Positions 46,763-54,778 of a stretch of DNA of 64,000 nt are shown in pieces; within the stretch, counting starts at the first letter, position 1; the number at the start of each line of letters is the position of its first letter. This DNA is from Methanohalophilus mahii DSM 5219 (GTDB taxonomy: Archaea; Halobacteriota; Methanosarcinia; Methanosarcinales; Methanosarcinaceae). The stretch lies in NCBI RefSeq assembly GCF_000025865.1, contig NC_014002.1, positions 682,001-746,000 of the forward strand. Direction: 5' to 3'. The notes under the pieces are model-generated. The model did not search any database. It saw only the letters and a program-made list of their open reading frames with translations, and was not told where the DNA came from. The translations under genes and the position numbers were made by a program.

Positions 46763-47509
46763 ATGCCAGAGGAGGATTTGGGATTAGCAGAAAAAGTAGA
46801 ACAATTAGATAAAGAATATGAACACAGTTCTCCGCAGGAAATACTGGAATATGCACTGGGAAATTATTCCCCGGACATTTCCATAGCATTCAGCGGGGCT
46901 GAAGATATTGTGTTAATCGATATGGCAAAGAAGATCAGGGATGATGTACGGATATTTTCACTGGACACAGGAAGACTGCATCCTGAAACATACCGATTCA
47001 TGGACAAGGTCAGGGACTATTATGATATTCCTATCGAGATATATTTTCCCAACAGGGATAAGACTGAAGAATTGGTCCGTCAGAAGGGATTATTCTCATT
47101 CTACAGGGATGGTCACAAAGAGTGCTGTGGGGTCAGGAAAGTGGACCCTCTCAAACGGGCACTTAATGATGTTGGTTCCTGGGTAACAGGCCAGAGAAAA
47201 GATCAGAGTCCCGGCACGCGTTTATCCATTCCCGTTATTGAGCTTGACAGGGTGTTTGGGGATGGCAACCTTGTAAAATTCAATCCTCTGGCAAACTGGA
47301 CATCAAAACAGGTATGGCAATACATAAGAGAAAATGATGTTCCTTACAATGAGCTTCATGAAAAAGGATTTGTCAGCATTGGCTGTGAACCATGTACCCG
47401 GCCGATACTGCCCGGACAACATGAACGTGAAGGTCGATGGTGGTGGGAAGAAGCCACCAAAAAAGAGTGTGGACTCCACTCCGGTAATATTGGACAGAGT
47501 CACAAATAA
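46763..47509 (+). CDS. cysH: APS/PAPS reductase, iron-sulfur type
   Basis: 248 residues. The PP-loop-like nucleotide site is [16 protein letters not shown] with [12 protein letters not shown]. The [4Fe-4S] ligands that mark APS reductases are complete: adjacent Cys121-Cys122 (KECCGVRK) and Cys208-x2-Cys211 (GCEPC). The catalytic Cys236 lies in the C-terminal ECGLH motif. This combination is that of plant/bacterial assimilatory APS reductases, which use APS directly and form sulfite plus AMP. That fits the absence of an APS kinase gene here. ATG 46763 follows GAGGATGATACA. ATP sulfurylase lies 58 bp downstream. Confidence 0.93.
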   Translation: MPEEDLGLAEKVEQLDKEYEHSSPQEILEYALGNYSPDISIAFSGAEDIVLIDMAKKIRDDVRIFSLDTGRLHPETYRFMDKVRDYYDIPIEIYFPNRDKTEELVRQKGLFSFYRDGHKECCGVRKVDPLKRALNDVGSWVTGQRKDQSPGTRLSIPVIELDRVFGDGNLVKFNPLANWTSKQVWQYIRENDVPYNELHEKGFVSIGCEPCTRPILPGQHEREGRWWWEEATKKECGLHSGNIGQSHK

Positions 47510-47567
47510 GGGCACAGTTTTCGCTCTTTTTAGTATTTAGAATCTCCAGTTACAGGGAAGATACAAT

Positions 47568-48722
47568 ATGATTAAACAACAAAACCCGCATGGTGGGAAG
47601 TTAATTGACAGAACTCTTTCCTCGGAAAATGTCAGGGAAATAATCAGTCAGACAGATAAATTCCAGAGTATGGATGTGGACATAGGGATTGCCAGAGATA
47701 TGGAAAACATAGCCAATGGTTTGTTCAGTCCCCTTGAAGGCTTCCTCACTCGTGAAGATTATGAAAATGTGCTCTCTAACAAGAGATTGTCAAATGGCAT
47801 CCCCTGGACAATTCCGATTGTACTTGATATTTCCCATGAAAAGGCCTCAATAATTAAATCCGGCGATGACGTCATCCTCCGGTATGAAGATAGGCCGATA
47901 GCTCTTCTTCATGTTGAGGAAATCTACGACCTCGATAAGGATGCTCATGCTCAGCAGGTCTTTGGAACTACGGATAAATCCCACCCCGGAGTTGCCAATA
48001 CATACCGGATGGAAGACAATTTGGTAGGGGGTAAGATAGACCTCCTACAAGAAACACCGTCCCCTTATCCCAAATATGCATTGAAACCCAAAGAGACAAG
48101 AAAACTGTTCCAGGAGATGAATTGGAATACCATTGTGGGATTCCAGACCCGGAATGTGCCTCACCTAGGTCATGAATATATTCAGAAAACAGCACTCAGT
48201 AATGTGGATGGCCTCTTCATAAACCCGGTGATCGGTAAAAAGAAATCCGGTGATTTCAGGGATGATGTAATCCTTGAAGCTTATGAAACTTTGATCGAGA
48301 ATTATTTCCCGCAGGAGAGAGCCACCCTGGGTATTTTCCAGACCGAAATGCGTTATGCAGGCCCCCGTGAAGCAGTATTCCATGCGATTGTACGCAAGAA
48401 CTTTGGATGTACCCATTTCATTGTGGGTCGTGATCATGCAGGGGTTGGATCATTCTATCCTCCGTTTGCAGCACATGAGATTTTCTCCGAATTCGATGAT
48501 CTGGGCATAATCCCTATGTTCTTCAAATCCTTCTTCTACTGCAAGAAATGTGGAAGTATTGCCCATTCAAAGATCTGCCCACATTCTTCGGATTTCTACA
48601 TACATTTCAGTGGAACTCGTATGCGGGAGTTACTCGTGACTGGGAAACGCCCTCCGGCAGATTCCATGAGGCCTGAAATTGCAGATGTTATATTGAAGTA
48701 TGACAATCCTTTTGTTGAGTGA
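47568..48722 (+). CDS. sat: sulfate adenylyltransferase (ATP sulfurylase)
   Basis: 384 residues of the homo-oligomeric Sat family. The active-site QTRN is at 193-196 with His199 and His202 (HLGH), and GRDHAGVG at 287-294. A zinc site occurs in CKKCGSIAHSKICPH (Cys325, 328, 337, His339), as in archaeal/Thermus enzymes. The FSGTRMRELL block near 347 is present. It activates sulfate with ATP to APS. No APS kinase domain is fused, consistent with the APS-specific reductase upstream. A hairpin terminator follows, ending the sir-cysH-sat unit. Confidence 0.95.
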   Translation: MIKQQNPHGGKLIDRTLSSENVREIISQTDKFQSMDVDIGIARDMENIANGLFSPLEGFLTREDYENVLSNKRLSNGIPWTIPIVLDISHEKASIIKSGDDVILRYEDRPIALLHVEEIYDLDKDAHAQQVFGTTDKSHPGVANTYRMEDNLVGGKIDLLQETPSPYPKYALKPKETRKLFQEMNWNTIVGFQTRNVPHLGHEYIQKTALSNVDGLFINPVIGKKKSGDFRDDVILEAYETLIENYFPQERATLGIFQTEMRYAGPREAVFHAIVRKNFGCTHFIVGRDHAGVGSFYPPFAAHEIFSEFDDLGIIPMFFKSFFYCKKCGSIAHSKICPHSSDFYIHFSGTRMRELLVTGKRPPADSMRPEIADVILKYDNPFVE

Positions 48723-48737
48723 AACAAAAACGATAAT

Positions 48738-48776
48738 CCTGTTACATCCTTACCGGAGGTAACAGGAGATATTTTT
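48738..48776 (+). terminator. hairpin and T-run after sat
   Basis: CCTGTTAC (48738-48745) and GTAACAGG (48759-48766) form an 8-bp stem with a 13-base loop, followed by a TATTTTT run. It lies 16 bp after the sat stop and ahead of the convergent substrate-binding protein gene. Confidence 0.75.
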
Positions 48777-48798
48777 GAAATTGTTAGGTGGCACAATG

Positions 48799-49710
48799 TT
48801 ATAATGCTAGCTGGTTCACAAAACGCATATCAAAAATGTCTTTTTCTTCCAATGGCTGGGAGATGAAACCAAGTTCATGTAAGGTCGGATTGAATTTCAT
48901 GGTTGATTCAATATATTTGTATGAAATCCCAGCAAAGTATTTAGGGGATATTTCATACATCTCCTGCACAAAATCAGCATCTACTACTCCGACTTTTTCT
49001 GCAACAATCCGGGCTGCATTTCCGGGATTTTTGCGGATGAACTTACATCCTTTGTCATGTATTTTGATGAAGTCTAAAACCAGCTCTGGAAAGTTTTCAA
49101 TCACGTCAGCACTTGCGATGATACCGTAACTTGGGTTATCTGGCCATAACCTGTCAGGTGAGATGACGGTTTTTGCATTACAAAATCTTTTAGCTGCAAC
49201 TGCAAGGGAAGGGGTGCCGACTGCAACTTGGATCTCACCATCAGCCATAGCTTCAGGGATCATATCAGCCCATTCGTAATTTTTAACAGTGATTTTCCCT
49301 TCAAAACCACTTTTTTTAATGCAGTTACGAATTATCACGTCATGAATGGACCCGTCTGGGGGACAGGCAATGGTTAATCCCTTAAACTGTTCAAAAAACA
49401 AGGACGGATTACTTCCACATTGATCCAGAGATTTGAATTCTGAATTTGCAATCATAACTGTGCCTTCAACGTGTCCTCCGGCAATACATTTTATTGCAAC
49501 CCCTCGATCGATACCGATCATTACCGGAGGCAGGCCAATATAACCCAGATCTACTTCTCCCCTTTCAAACGCCTGGACGATCGCAGGTCCTCCTCCGAAG
49601 AGACTCCAGTTTGCTTCTATATTTGCCTTTTTCAACCAATCAGTATTCATTAATATGAACGAAGTGTGGTACATGGTCGAAAGATGGCCGATATTTAATG
49701 ACTTTCTCAT
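48799..49710 (-). CDS. periplasmic-binding-fold (SsuA/NMT1-like) protein without signal peptide
   Basis: 303 residues of the type II substrate-binding fold used for nitrate, sulfonate, taurine and thiamine precursors: LNIGHLSTMYHTSFILMNTD, FGGGPAIVQAFERGEVDLGYIG, GVAIKCIAGGHVEGTVMIAN and IPEAMADGEIQVAVGTPSLA. It starts directly in the first beta strand with no signal sequence, lipobox or membrane helix, and no ABC permease or ATPase gene is nearby. It is probably cytoplasmic and may be a sensor, a chaperone-like binder or an enzyme. ATG 49710 has AGGAG seven bases upstream. Its place in the sulfur cluster suggests a sulfur-containing ligand. Confidence 0.8.
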   Translation of the reverse strand: MRKSLNIGHLSTMYHTSFILMNTDWLKKANIEANWSLFGGGPAIVQAFERGEVDLGYIGLPPVMIGIDRGVAIKCIAGGHVEGTVMIANSEFKSLDQCGSNPSLFFEQFKGLTIACPPDGSIHDVIIRNCIKKSGFEGKITVKNYEWADMIPEAMADGEIQVAVGTPSLAVAAKRFCNAKTVISPDRLWPDNPSYGIIASADVIENFPELVLDFIKIHDKGCKFIRKNPGNAARIVAEKVGVVDADFVQEMYEISPKYFAGISYKYIESTMKFNPTLHELGFISQPLEEKDIFDMRFVNQLAL

Positions 49711-49740
49711 CACACAACTCCTGGATATTTTATAAAAATA

Positions 49741-49795
49741 GGGGATAAATTAAAGCCATGAATTATGGCAAGACAATTTTCATGGCTTATGCCCC
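49741..49795 (-). repeat. long imperfect inverted repeat between carrier and binding-protein genes
   Basis: AAGCCATGAA (49753-49762) and TTCATGGCTT (49779-49788) match perfectly, and outward GGGGATAAAT/ATGCCCC extends the pairing. On the minus strand it is followed by TATTTTTATAA, which is also the TATA box of the binding-protein gene. It could end transcription from the thrC/moaD-like operon, act as an attenuator, or bind a regulator. Confidence 0.55.
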
Positions 49796-49810
49796 TCATT
49801 TACCTGACGT

Positions 49811-50086
49811 TTAACCACCACTTACTGCAGGAAGAATGGAGACTTCGTCGGATGCCTTTATTTCTGTTTCCAGGCCTGACAGATGCCTTATATCTTCCCC
49901 GTTTACATAGATATTAACAAACCGGCGAATTTCGCCGTTCTCAAAAAGACGGTTTTCGAACTCTTCGCCAAATTCCTTTATCAATTCATCAAACAGGCTC
50001 CTGATTGTCGTGTTCTGCAGGTCAAATTCAGATGATCTTGTTTTTGTAATGTTGTTCAATGCTGATGAAAATCTTACTGATACCAT
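49811..50086 (-). CDS. MoaD/ThiS-like sulfur carrier (ubiquitin fold, C-terminal Gly-Gly)
   Basis: 91 residues with a beta-grasp fold, [60 protein letters not shown] and [15 protein letters not shown]. The C-terminal Gly-Gly is what E1 enzymes adenylate and convert to a thiocarboxylate. ATG 50086 is preceded by AAGTGA; GTG 50095 is an alternative. It follows the threonine-synthase-like gene by 20 bp and has a MoeB-like E1 nearby. It could serve molybdopterin, but no moa gene adjoins; a carrier for amino-acid sulfur insertion, as CysO or HcyS, fits the context better. Confidence 0.88.
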   Translation of the reverse strand: MVSVRFSSALNNITKTRSSEFDLQNTTIRSLFDELIKEFGEEFENRLFENGEIRRFVNIYVNGEDIRHLSGLETEIKASDEVSILPAVSGG

Positions 50087-50106
50087 GTTATTCACTTTCC
50101 TGATCT

Positions 50107-51354
50107 TTATTGTGTGCTAGTAGAATTATTATTGTACTTGTTTGTAAATGCTGATAGTGTAGGCTTAATCGATTCCGGCTGCTCAAGTGTTTTTGCAATT
50201 GTATCCTGAGTCTTTAAGCCATTACCTGTTACATATACTACGGTTTTCTCGTCCGGATTTATATGTCCGCTTTCAACCAGTTTTTTTAGGCCTGCAATTG
50301 TTGTTCCTCCTGCGGGTTCAGTGAAAATACCTTCGGTATTTGCAAGTAAACGTATAGCTTCAATAATTTCTTCATCTGTAGGTGATGCTGCGTATCCACC
50401 GGATTGATGAATTATTTCTTTTGCATAATAACCATCAGCCGGATTGCCGATTGCAAGACTATGAGCCACCGTATCCAACTCTCTTATAGGTACTACTTCT
50501 GTAGCATTTTGAACAGCAGTTGATATAGGTGAGCAACCTAAAGGTTGGGATCCTGAAAATTTTATATTGCTACTGTTGTCAACAAACCCTATATTTTCGA
50601 GTTCGTTATAACCTCTAAAGAGTGCGCATAGCAATGCCCCGCTTCCCAGGGGGGCAACTATATGGTCGGGGGTGTCCCAGCCAAGTTGCTCTGCAGTCTC
50701 AAAAGCCAGTGTTCTGGACCCTTCGGTATAATAAGGTCTGATTGTTATGTTAACAAATGCCCAGTTCGGGTTCAGATCAGCCACCTCACTTGCGAGACGA
50801 TTAGCATCATCATATGTTCCGTCGACTGCAATGGTGTTAGGTTTATACGTAAGCATCTGTGTGATCTTGCCAGGTTCTATTGACGAAGGAATGAAAATGT
50901 ATGCAGGAAGTCCTGCTTTTGCAGCATGTGCACCAACAGCAGATGCAAGGTTTCCGGTCGAAGCACAACCCACAGCTTCTGCACCTAACTCAAGCGCCTT
51001 GCTGACAGCTACCGATGTTACCCTATCCTTAAAAGAGTTGGTGGGATTTACGGAATCATCAAGGATATAAAGTTCCTGCAAGCCCAACTCTTTGCCAAGA
51101 TTTTCGGCACGATGAAGTTTGTTGTAACCTGCTCCCAGGTCCACATAGTTCGTACCGTCAATTGGTAGCAGATCCGAATATCTCCAGATGGACGGAGGAC
51201 CTTTAGATATTTTTTCTTTACTGGCACGATTCTGGATTTCGTCCCAGTCATAATGTACTTCAAGAGGGCCAAAACATTCGTAGCATGTGTTCTGTATTCC
51301 TCCAGGGTACTCGGTACCACATTCCCTACATTTTAAACCAATTACATGACTCAT
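50107..51354 (-). CDS. threonine-synthase-like PLP enzyme (candidate sulfur-amino-acid synthase)
   Basis: 415 residues. An N-terminal zinc ribbon ([17 protein letters not shown]) leads into a fold-type II PLP core with the lysine at ~K109 in [10 protein letters not shown] (K113 from the upstream GTG), the phosphate loop [20 protein letters not shown], and [16 protein letters not shown]. The ThrC family includes threonine synthase and the Methanosarcinales cysteate synthase, which uses phosphoserine and sulfite for coenzyme M. This one is flanked by a carrier, an E1 and the sulfite-forming pathway, so either cysteate synthase or a thiocarboxylate-dependent cysteine/homocysteine synthase is plausible, besides plain ThrC. 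ATG 51354 has AGGTGAT upstream. Confidence 0.82.
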   Translation of the reverse strand: MSHVIGLKCRECGTEYPGGIQNTCYECFGPLEVHYDWDEIQNRASKEKISKGPPSIWRYSDLLPIDGTNYVDLGAGYNKLHRAENLGKELGLQELYILDDSVNPTNSFKDRVTSVAVSKALELGAEAVGCASTGNLASAVGAHAAKAGLPAYIFIPSSIEPGKITQMLTYKPNTIAVDGTYDDANRLASEVADLNPNWAFVNITIRPYYTEGSRTLAFETAEQLGWDTPDHIVAPLGSGALLCALFRGYNELENIGFVDNSSNIKFSGSQPLGCSPISTAVQNATEVVPIRELDTVAHSLAIGNPADGYYAKEIIHQSGGYAASPTDEEIIEAIRLLANTEGIFTEPAGGTTIAGLKKLVESGHINPDEKTVVYVTGNGLKTQDTIAKTLEQPESIKPTLSAFTNKYNNNSTSTQ

Positions 51355-51427
51355 GTTATATATCACCTGATTTTAGGTTCGCTATTACTAATTGGTATAA
51401 TATGCCTTATAGATATTACTCTTAGTT

Positions 51428-51448
51428 ATCAGGCAATATTTGCCTGAT
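51428..51448. promoter_or_regulatory. perfect palindrome in the divergent promoter of thrC-like and moeB-like genes
   Basis: ATCAGGCAA and TTGCCTGAT form 9-bp arms around a 3-bp spacer (TAT). The core GGCAATATTTGCC recurs with one mismatch at 45628 and in part at 52812. The palindrome lies ~75 bp upstream of the thrC-like start and ~190 bp before the E1 gene, and is the likely binding site of a dimeric regulator of this region. Confidence 0.6.
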
Positions 51449-51636
51449 TTTTTGCAACTGGAATTTCAAGTTGATCATTGTTTAATCGTTGAGATGCCAA
51501 TTCAAATATTGCCGGCATAAGTACGTATATATCTGCGTAATTCTTTTTTATGTAAACGATATCAAAAGTAATGTTTACAGCATAAAACCTTATACTGGCT
51601 GGCGACAGGATACAAGAGGTAGAGAGGTTAAGGACA

Positions 51637-52446
51637 ATGAATGAATTTACCGAAGAGCAGATAAAACGTTACTCAAGACACATAATCCTGCAGGAAGTTG
51701 GCGGGGAAGGACAACAGAAATTATTGTCCTCCAAAGTTCTCTGTATAGGGGCAGGCGGACTCGGTTCTCCAATAATACAGTACCTGGCGGCGGCAGGTGT
51801 AGGTACTATAGGAATTGTTGACGATGATGTTGTGGAATTAAGCAATCTTCAGAGGCAGGTGATACACGGTGGCAATTCGGGTATACCAAAAGTGGAATCT
51901 GCCAAATATTTTGTCAAAAAACTGAACCCAGATGTTGATGTCATAACCCATAATGAAAGAATAAATCCTGATAATATTTCAGATATCATAAATGACTATG
52001 ACATAGTTGTAGATGGCTCAGACAATTTTGCAACCCGCTACCTTGTAAATGATGCCTGTGTCCTCGGAAAAAAGCCGCTTTCACATGGTAGTATCTTTCG
52101 TTTTGAGGGATATGTTACGACCATACTTCCGGATGAAGGTCCATGCTACAGATGTCTCTTTGAACATGCCCCTCCTGCGGGGATGGTTCCAAGTTGTCAG
52201 GAAGCAGGTGTCATTGGCGTCCTACCGGGAATTATAGGAGTCATACAGGCAACCGAAGTGGTCAAGTATCTTCTTGGTTTGGGTGATTTATTAGTGGGTA
52301 GGATGATTTATTATGATGCACTTAATATGTCTTTCGACGAGATAAAAATCAGGAAAAATCCATCATGTCCTGTATGCGGTCAAAACTCCAAAATTAAGTC
52401 TATCAAGTATGAAAATTATCAGGATACACAACTTTGCACCTATTGA
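51637..52446 (+). CDS. MoeB/ThiF/HesA-family E1-like enzyme
   Basis: 269 residues. It has RYSRHIILQEVGGEGQQKLL, the nucleotide loop GAGGLGSPIIQYLAAAGVGT, DVVELSNLQRQVIH, VVDGSDNFATRYLVNDAC, the first zinc pair CYRC, the SCQEAGVIGVLPG loop, and CPVCG near the end completing the zinc site. Such enzymes adenylate the Gly-Gly end of MoaD/ThiS-like carriers for sulfur transfer. The gene is divergent from the threonine-synthase-like gene over the palindrome at 51428. Its substrate is most likely the carrier at 49811-50086. ATG 51637 follows GAGAGGTTAAGGAC. Confidence 0.93.
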   Translation: MNEFTEEQIKRYSRHIILQEVGGEGQQKLLSSKVLCIGAGGLGSPIIQYLAAAGVGTIGIVDDDVVELSNLQRQVIHGGNSGIPKVESAKYFVKKLNPDVDVITHNERINPDNISDIINDYDIVVDGSDNFATRYLVNDACVLGKKPLSHGSIFRFEGYVTTILPDEGPCYRCLFEHAPPAGMVPSCQEAGVIGVLPGIIGVIQATEVVKYLLGLGDLLVGRMIYYDALNMSFDEIKIRKNPSCPVCGQNSKIKSIKYENYQDTQLCTY

Positions 52447-52524
52447 GGCACAGAATAAAGATTGTTTTTCTATCTTTAACTGTAAACTATTGCTGAAATT
52501 GAATAAATTGCCTGTAACCTGAAT

Positions 52525-52761
52525 TCAGACCTTGCTGACGTATATTGTAAATGTCCCATTTTTTTCTTGGACGGAAAGAAGTTTATCTCCTGATTTCTTT
52601 GTCCAGGATACGATATTTTGGGGGGTCATTGGGTCATCCGATATAACCTTTAAAATTTCTTCGCGATCGAGAGTATCCAGAGTACTTTTAGTCTTAACAA
52701 GGGGGTATGGGCAGCACTGTCCCCTTACATCCAGTTCAAAATCTGCTATTATTTCATTCAT
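52525..52761 (-). CDS. tusA: TusA/SirA-family sulfur carrier (canonical CPYP)
   Basis: 78 residues with FELDVRGQCCPYPLVKTKST, EEILKVISDDPMTPQNIVSW and a final strand FTIYVSKV. The CPxP motif is intact with an additional preceding Cys. It binds sulfur as a persulfide and passes it on. GGTGATAAG precedes ATG 52761. It converges with the E1 gene and its promoter carries a copy of the sulfur-region site at 52812. Likely the soluble sulfur shuttle of the cluster. Confidence 0.92.
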   Translation of the reverse strand: MNEIIADFELDVRGQCCPYPLVKTKSTLDTLDREEILKVISDDPMTPQNIVSWTKKSGDKLLSVQEKNGTFTIYVSKV

Positions 52762-52811
52762 TTCTTATCACCTTTGTTTATGCTCTGGTTATTATTGTAA
52801 ATATCCAATAA

Positions 52812-52824
52812 GGCAATATTTAGG
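52812..52824. promoter_or_regulatory. operator-like site upstream of tusA
   Basis: GGCAATATTTAGG shares the first ten bases with the palindrome core at 51432-51444 and ends like the GGCAAATAGG half-sites. It lies about 50 bp upstream of the tusA start codon on the minus strand. Confidence 0.4.
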
Positions 52825-52989
52825 ATATACGCACGATTCCATATGTTCGGTTTTATACAGGCCTTTGGCAAATAATTCATGTTCTATACTTTAAATTTTT
52901 GCAGATTCTTTGGAATTAAAACTACGGTATGTTATAATGAAAATAATTCTCTCTTTGGCGGTGTCTCCTAAGAAAATTGAGATACACGA

Positions 52990-53060
52990 AGGCTGGAGTG
53001 AGAATTGAACTCACCTATACCGATCTGCAGTCGGTTGCATAACCACTCTGCCATCCAGCC
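52990..53060 (-). tRNA. tRNA-Cys (anticodon GCA), second copy
   Basis: Minus-strand cloverleaf. The acceptor GGCTGGA pairs with TCCAGCC and the discriminator is T. The anticodon arm is ACCGA-CTGCAGA-TCGGT (GCA at 53028-53026). The T loop reads TTCAATT instead of TTCGAAT. It differs from the rRNA-operon tRNA-Cys in all stems except the anticodon loop. Its TATA box (CTTATATATT, about 53117-53127 read backwards) lies ~60 bp upstream. Confidence 0.93.
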
Positions 53061-53080
53061 ATATACATATGCAAACTGCA

Positions 53081-53096
53081 ATTCACTGTTGTGAAT
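53081..53096. promoter_or_regulatory. ATTCAC-TGTT-GTGAAT palindrome at the tRNA-Cys start site
   Basis: Perfect 6-bp arms with a 4-bp spacer, matching the TTCAC-N4-GTGAA form of the three operator-like repeats at 41074-41118. It lies about 25-35 bases downstream of the tRNA-Cys TATA box, i.e. over the expected transcription start, 20 bp before the tRNA. Confidence 0.4.
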
Positions 53097-53313
53097 GGTT
53101 GTGTAATAGGGTTAAATAATATATAAGGATTGAGATAAAGGCAAATTGGAGCTGTTACTCTGGTCTTAAGAAGTGCTAATGAAAAGATTCGGTATTCATT
53201 CCCGCAATTTTGTGCTACTATGAAGAAGCAATTAAAGCCATCTTTTCAGGATACATGAACCATAGAAACATTAAAATCATTTTAGGTTTATTGGATGCTC
53301 AGGTGAAACTAAA

Positions 53314-53679
53314 ATGAGTTCAGAACTACCCCCACAGGTCCAGAACCAGCTGGCACAGTTGCAGCAGGTTCAGCAACAGGCCCAGACACTTGCCATGCAA
53401 AAAAACCAGATCGAGAGTACACTGAAAGAAACGGAAAACGCTCTTGAAGAACTTGAACAGTTGTCCGGTGATGCAGTTGTCTACAGGACTGTTGGGGACA
53501 TGCAGATACGTACTACCAAGGATGATGCTATTGAAAAGCTCAAAGAGAGAAATGAAACTCTTTCCCTGAGATTGCAGTCTATTTCTCGTCAGGAAGAACG
53601 CGTCTCCAAACGTTTCAACCAGCTTCAGGAACAGGTCAAACAGGCCATGGGTACTCAGGGCGGTTATCAGGCACAGTGA
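53314..53679 (+). CDS. pfdB: prefoldin beta subunit
   Basis: 121 residues of two long helices (QVQNQLAQLQQVQQQAQTLA and LSLRLQSISRQEERVSKRFN) linked by the beta hairpin AVVYRTVGDMQIRTTKDDAI, the prefoldin beta pattern. With the alpha subunit it forms the hexameric jellyfish chaperone that hands unfolded proteins to the thermosome. No KEOPS or RpoP gene precedes it. A DHH gene follows after 65 bp. Confidence 0.95.
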   Translation: MSSELPPQVQNQLAQLQQVQQQAQTLAMQKNQIESTLKETENALEELEQLSGDAVVYRTVGDMQIRTTKDDAIEKLKERNETLSLRLQSISRQEERVSKRFNQLQEQVKQAMGTQGGYQAQ

Positions 53680-53744
53680 GCCTGACCTGCCTGCCAACTA
53701 TCATTTGCCGGCACAATTGCGGGTAGTGATAGGTAGAGGTTGAA

Positions 53745-54710
53745 ATGAAAGTAGATGAAGAGGGATTCTACAACAAACTTCTTGACTACCATAATATCCT
53801 GTATCTATGTCATCGCAATGCGGATCCCGATGCCGTAAGCAGTGCCTTTGCTCTATCTGAAGCTATTGGGGGCAAAGTAGGACTGGTTGATGGTTGCAAT
53901 CGTGTCGCTTCCTTGCTGGTTGACAAACTCGAGATTGATGTTGTGGAAGACCCAAACCCCGAAGACTACGATCTTACGGTTGTAGTAGATACTTCAACAA
54001 TTGCACAATTAAATGATATTGAACTGTGTCACTATGGTGTGATTGATCACCACGCCACAACCGCTCTTACAGAGAATGCAGCATTTTATCTGCACCGCAA
54101 TAAGACATCTGTTGCAGAAATAGTTTATGATGTACTGAAATGTATGGGTGCCCCTATTATGAACCGCACTGCAGTGGGTCTTATGACAGGGATAGTGACC
54201 GATACCGGGCATTTCAAACATGCAACAAGTGATACTTTCCGTACATTTTCTAATATCATTGAAAGTAGTGGTGTTGAATATGCGGAAGTACTGGAGCTGA
54301 TGGCTTCCACTCCACAGGATGTGTCTATGCGTATTGCCATGCTAAAGACGGCTAATCGTGCGGAGATTGAAAGAGTGGAAAGCTGGCTTGTGGCTACCTC
54401 ACATGTAAGCTCCTTTGGAGGTTCTGCTTCTTCAATGCTGATAAATATAGGTGCTGATGTTGCATTTGTAGGTACGGTGAAAGAAAATTCTATTCGGGTT
54501 AGCGGAAGGGCAAAGCGAGATGCTGTAAATGCCGGAGTAAACCTGGGTCAGATCATGGAAGATGTGAGTGCTGATTACAATGGCACAGGTGGAGGACATG
54601 CAGGTGCTGCGGGTATCGATGTAGTTGCCGATATGGAAGAGATACTTTGGGCCTGCAAACAAAAGGTTATTGAAGTTCTCCGGAATAAGAAGAATCCGTC
54701 TAGTTTATAA
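53745..54710 (+). CDS. DHH/DHHA1 family phosphoesterase
   Basis: 321 residues. The DHH domain has LCHRNADPDAVSSAFALSEA, VVVDTSTIAQL and GVIDHHATTAL (the DHH triad); the DHHA1 domain has NIGADVAFVGTVKENSIRVSGRA and GGGHAGAAG near the end. This is the RecJ-like/NrnA group that degrades short oligonucleotides or pAp. As the sulfate cluster uses APS rather than PAPS, a pAp phosphatase role is not required. A GGTAGAGGT site precedes ATG 53745. Confidence 0.9.
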   Translation: MKVDEEGFYNKLLDYHNILYLCHRNADPDAVSSAFALSEAIGGKVGLVDGCNRVASLLVDKLEIDVVEDPNPEDYDLTVVVDTSTIAQLNDIELCHYGVIDHHATTALTENAAFYLHRNKTSVAEIVYDVLKCMGAPIMNRTAVGLMTGIVTDTGHFKHATSDTFRTFSNIIESSGVEYAEVLELMASTPQDVSMRIAMLKTANRAEIERVESWLVATSHVSSFGGSASSMLINIGADVAFVGTVKENSIRVSGRAKRDAVNAGVNLGQIMEDVSADYNGTGGGHAGAAGIDVVADMEEILWACKQKVIEVLRNKKNPSSL

Positions 54711-54778
54711 ATCTTAATTTCAAATACCATAGATAATGATGTACTTTGTACATGACAAAATGGCTGTTATGTGATAAC

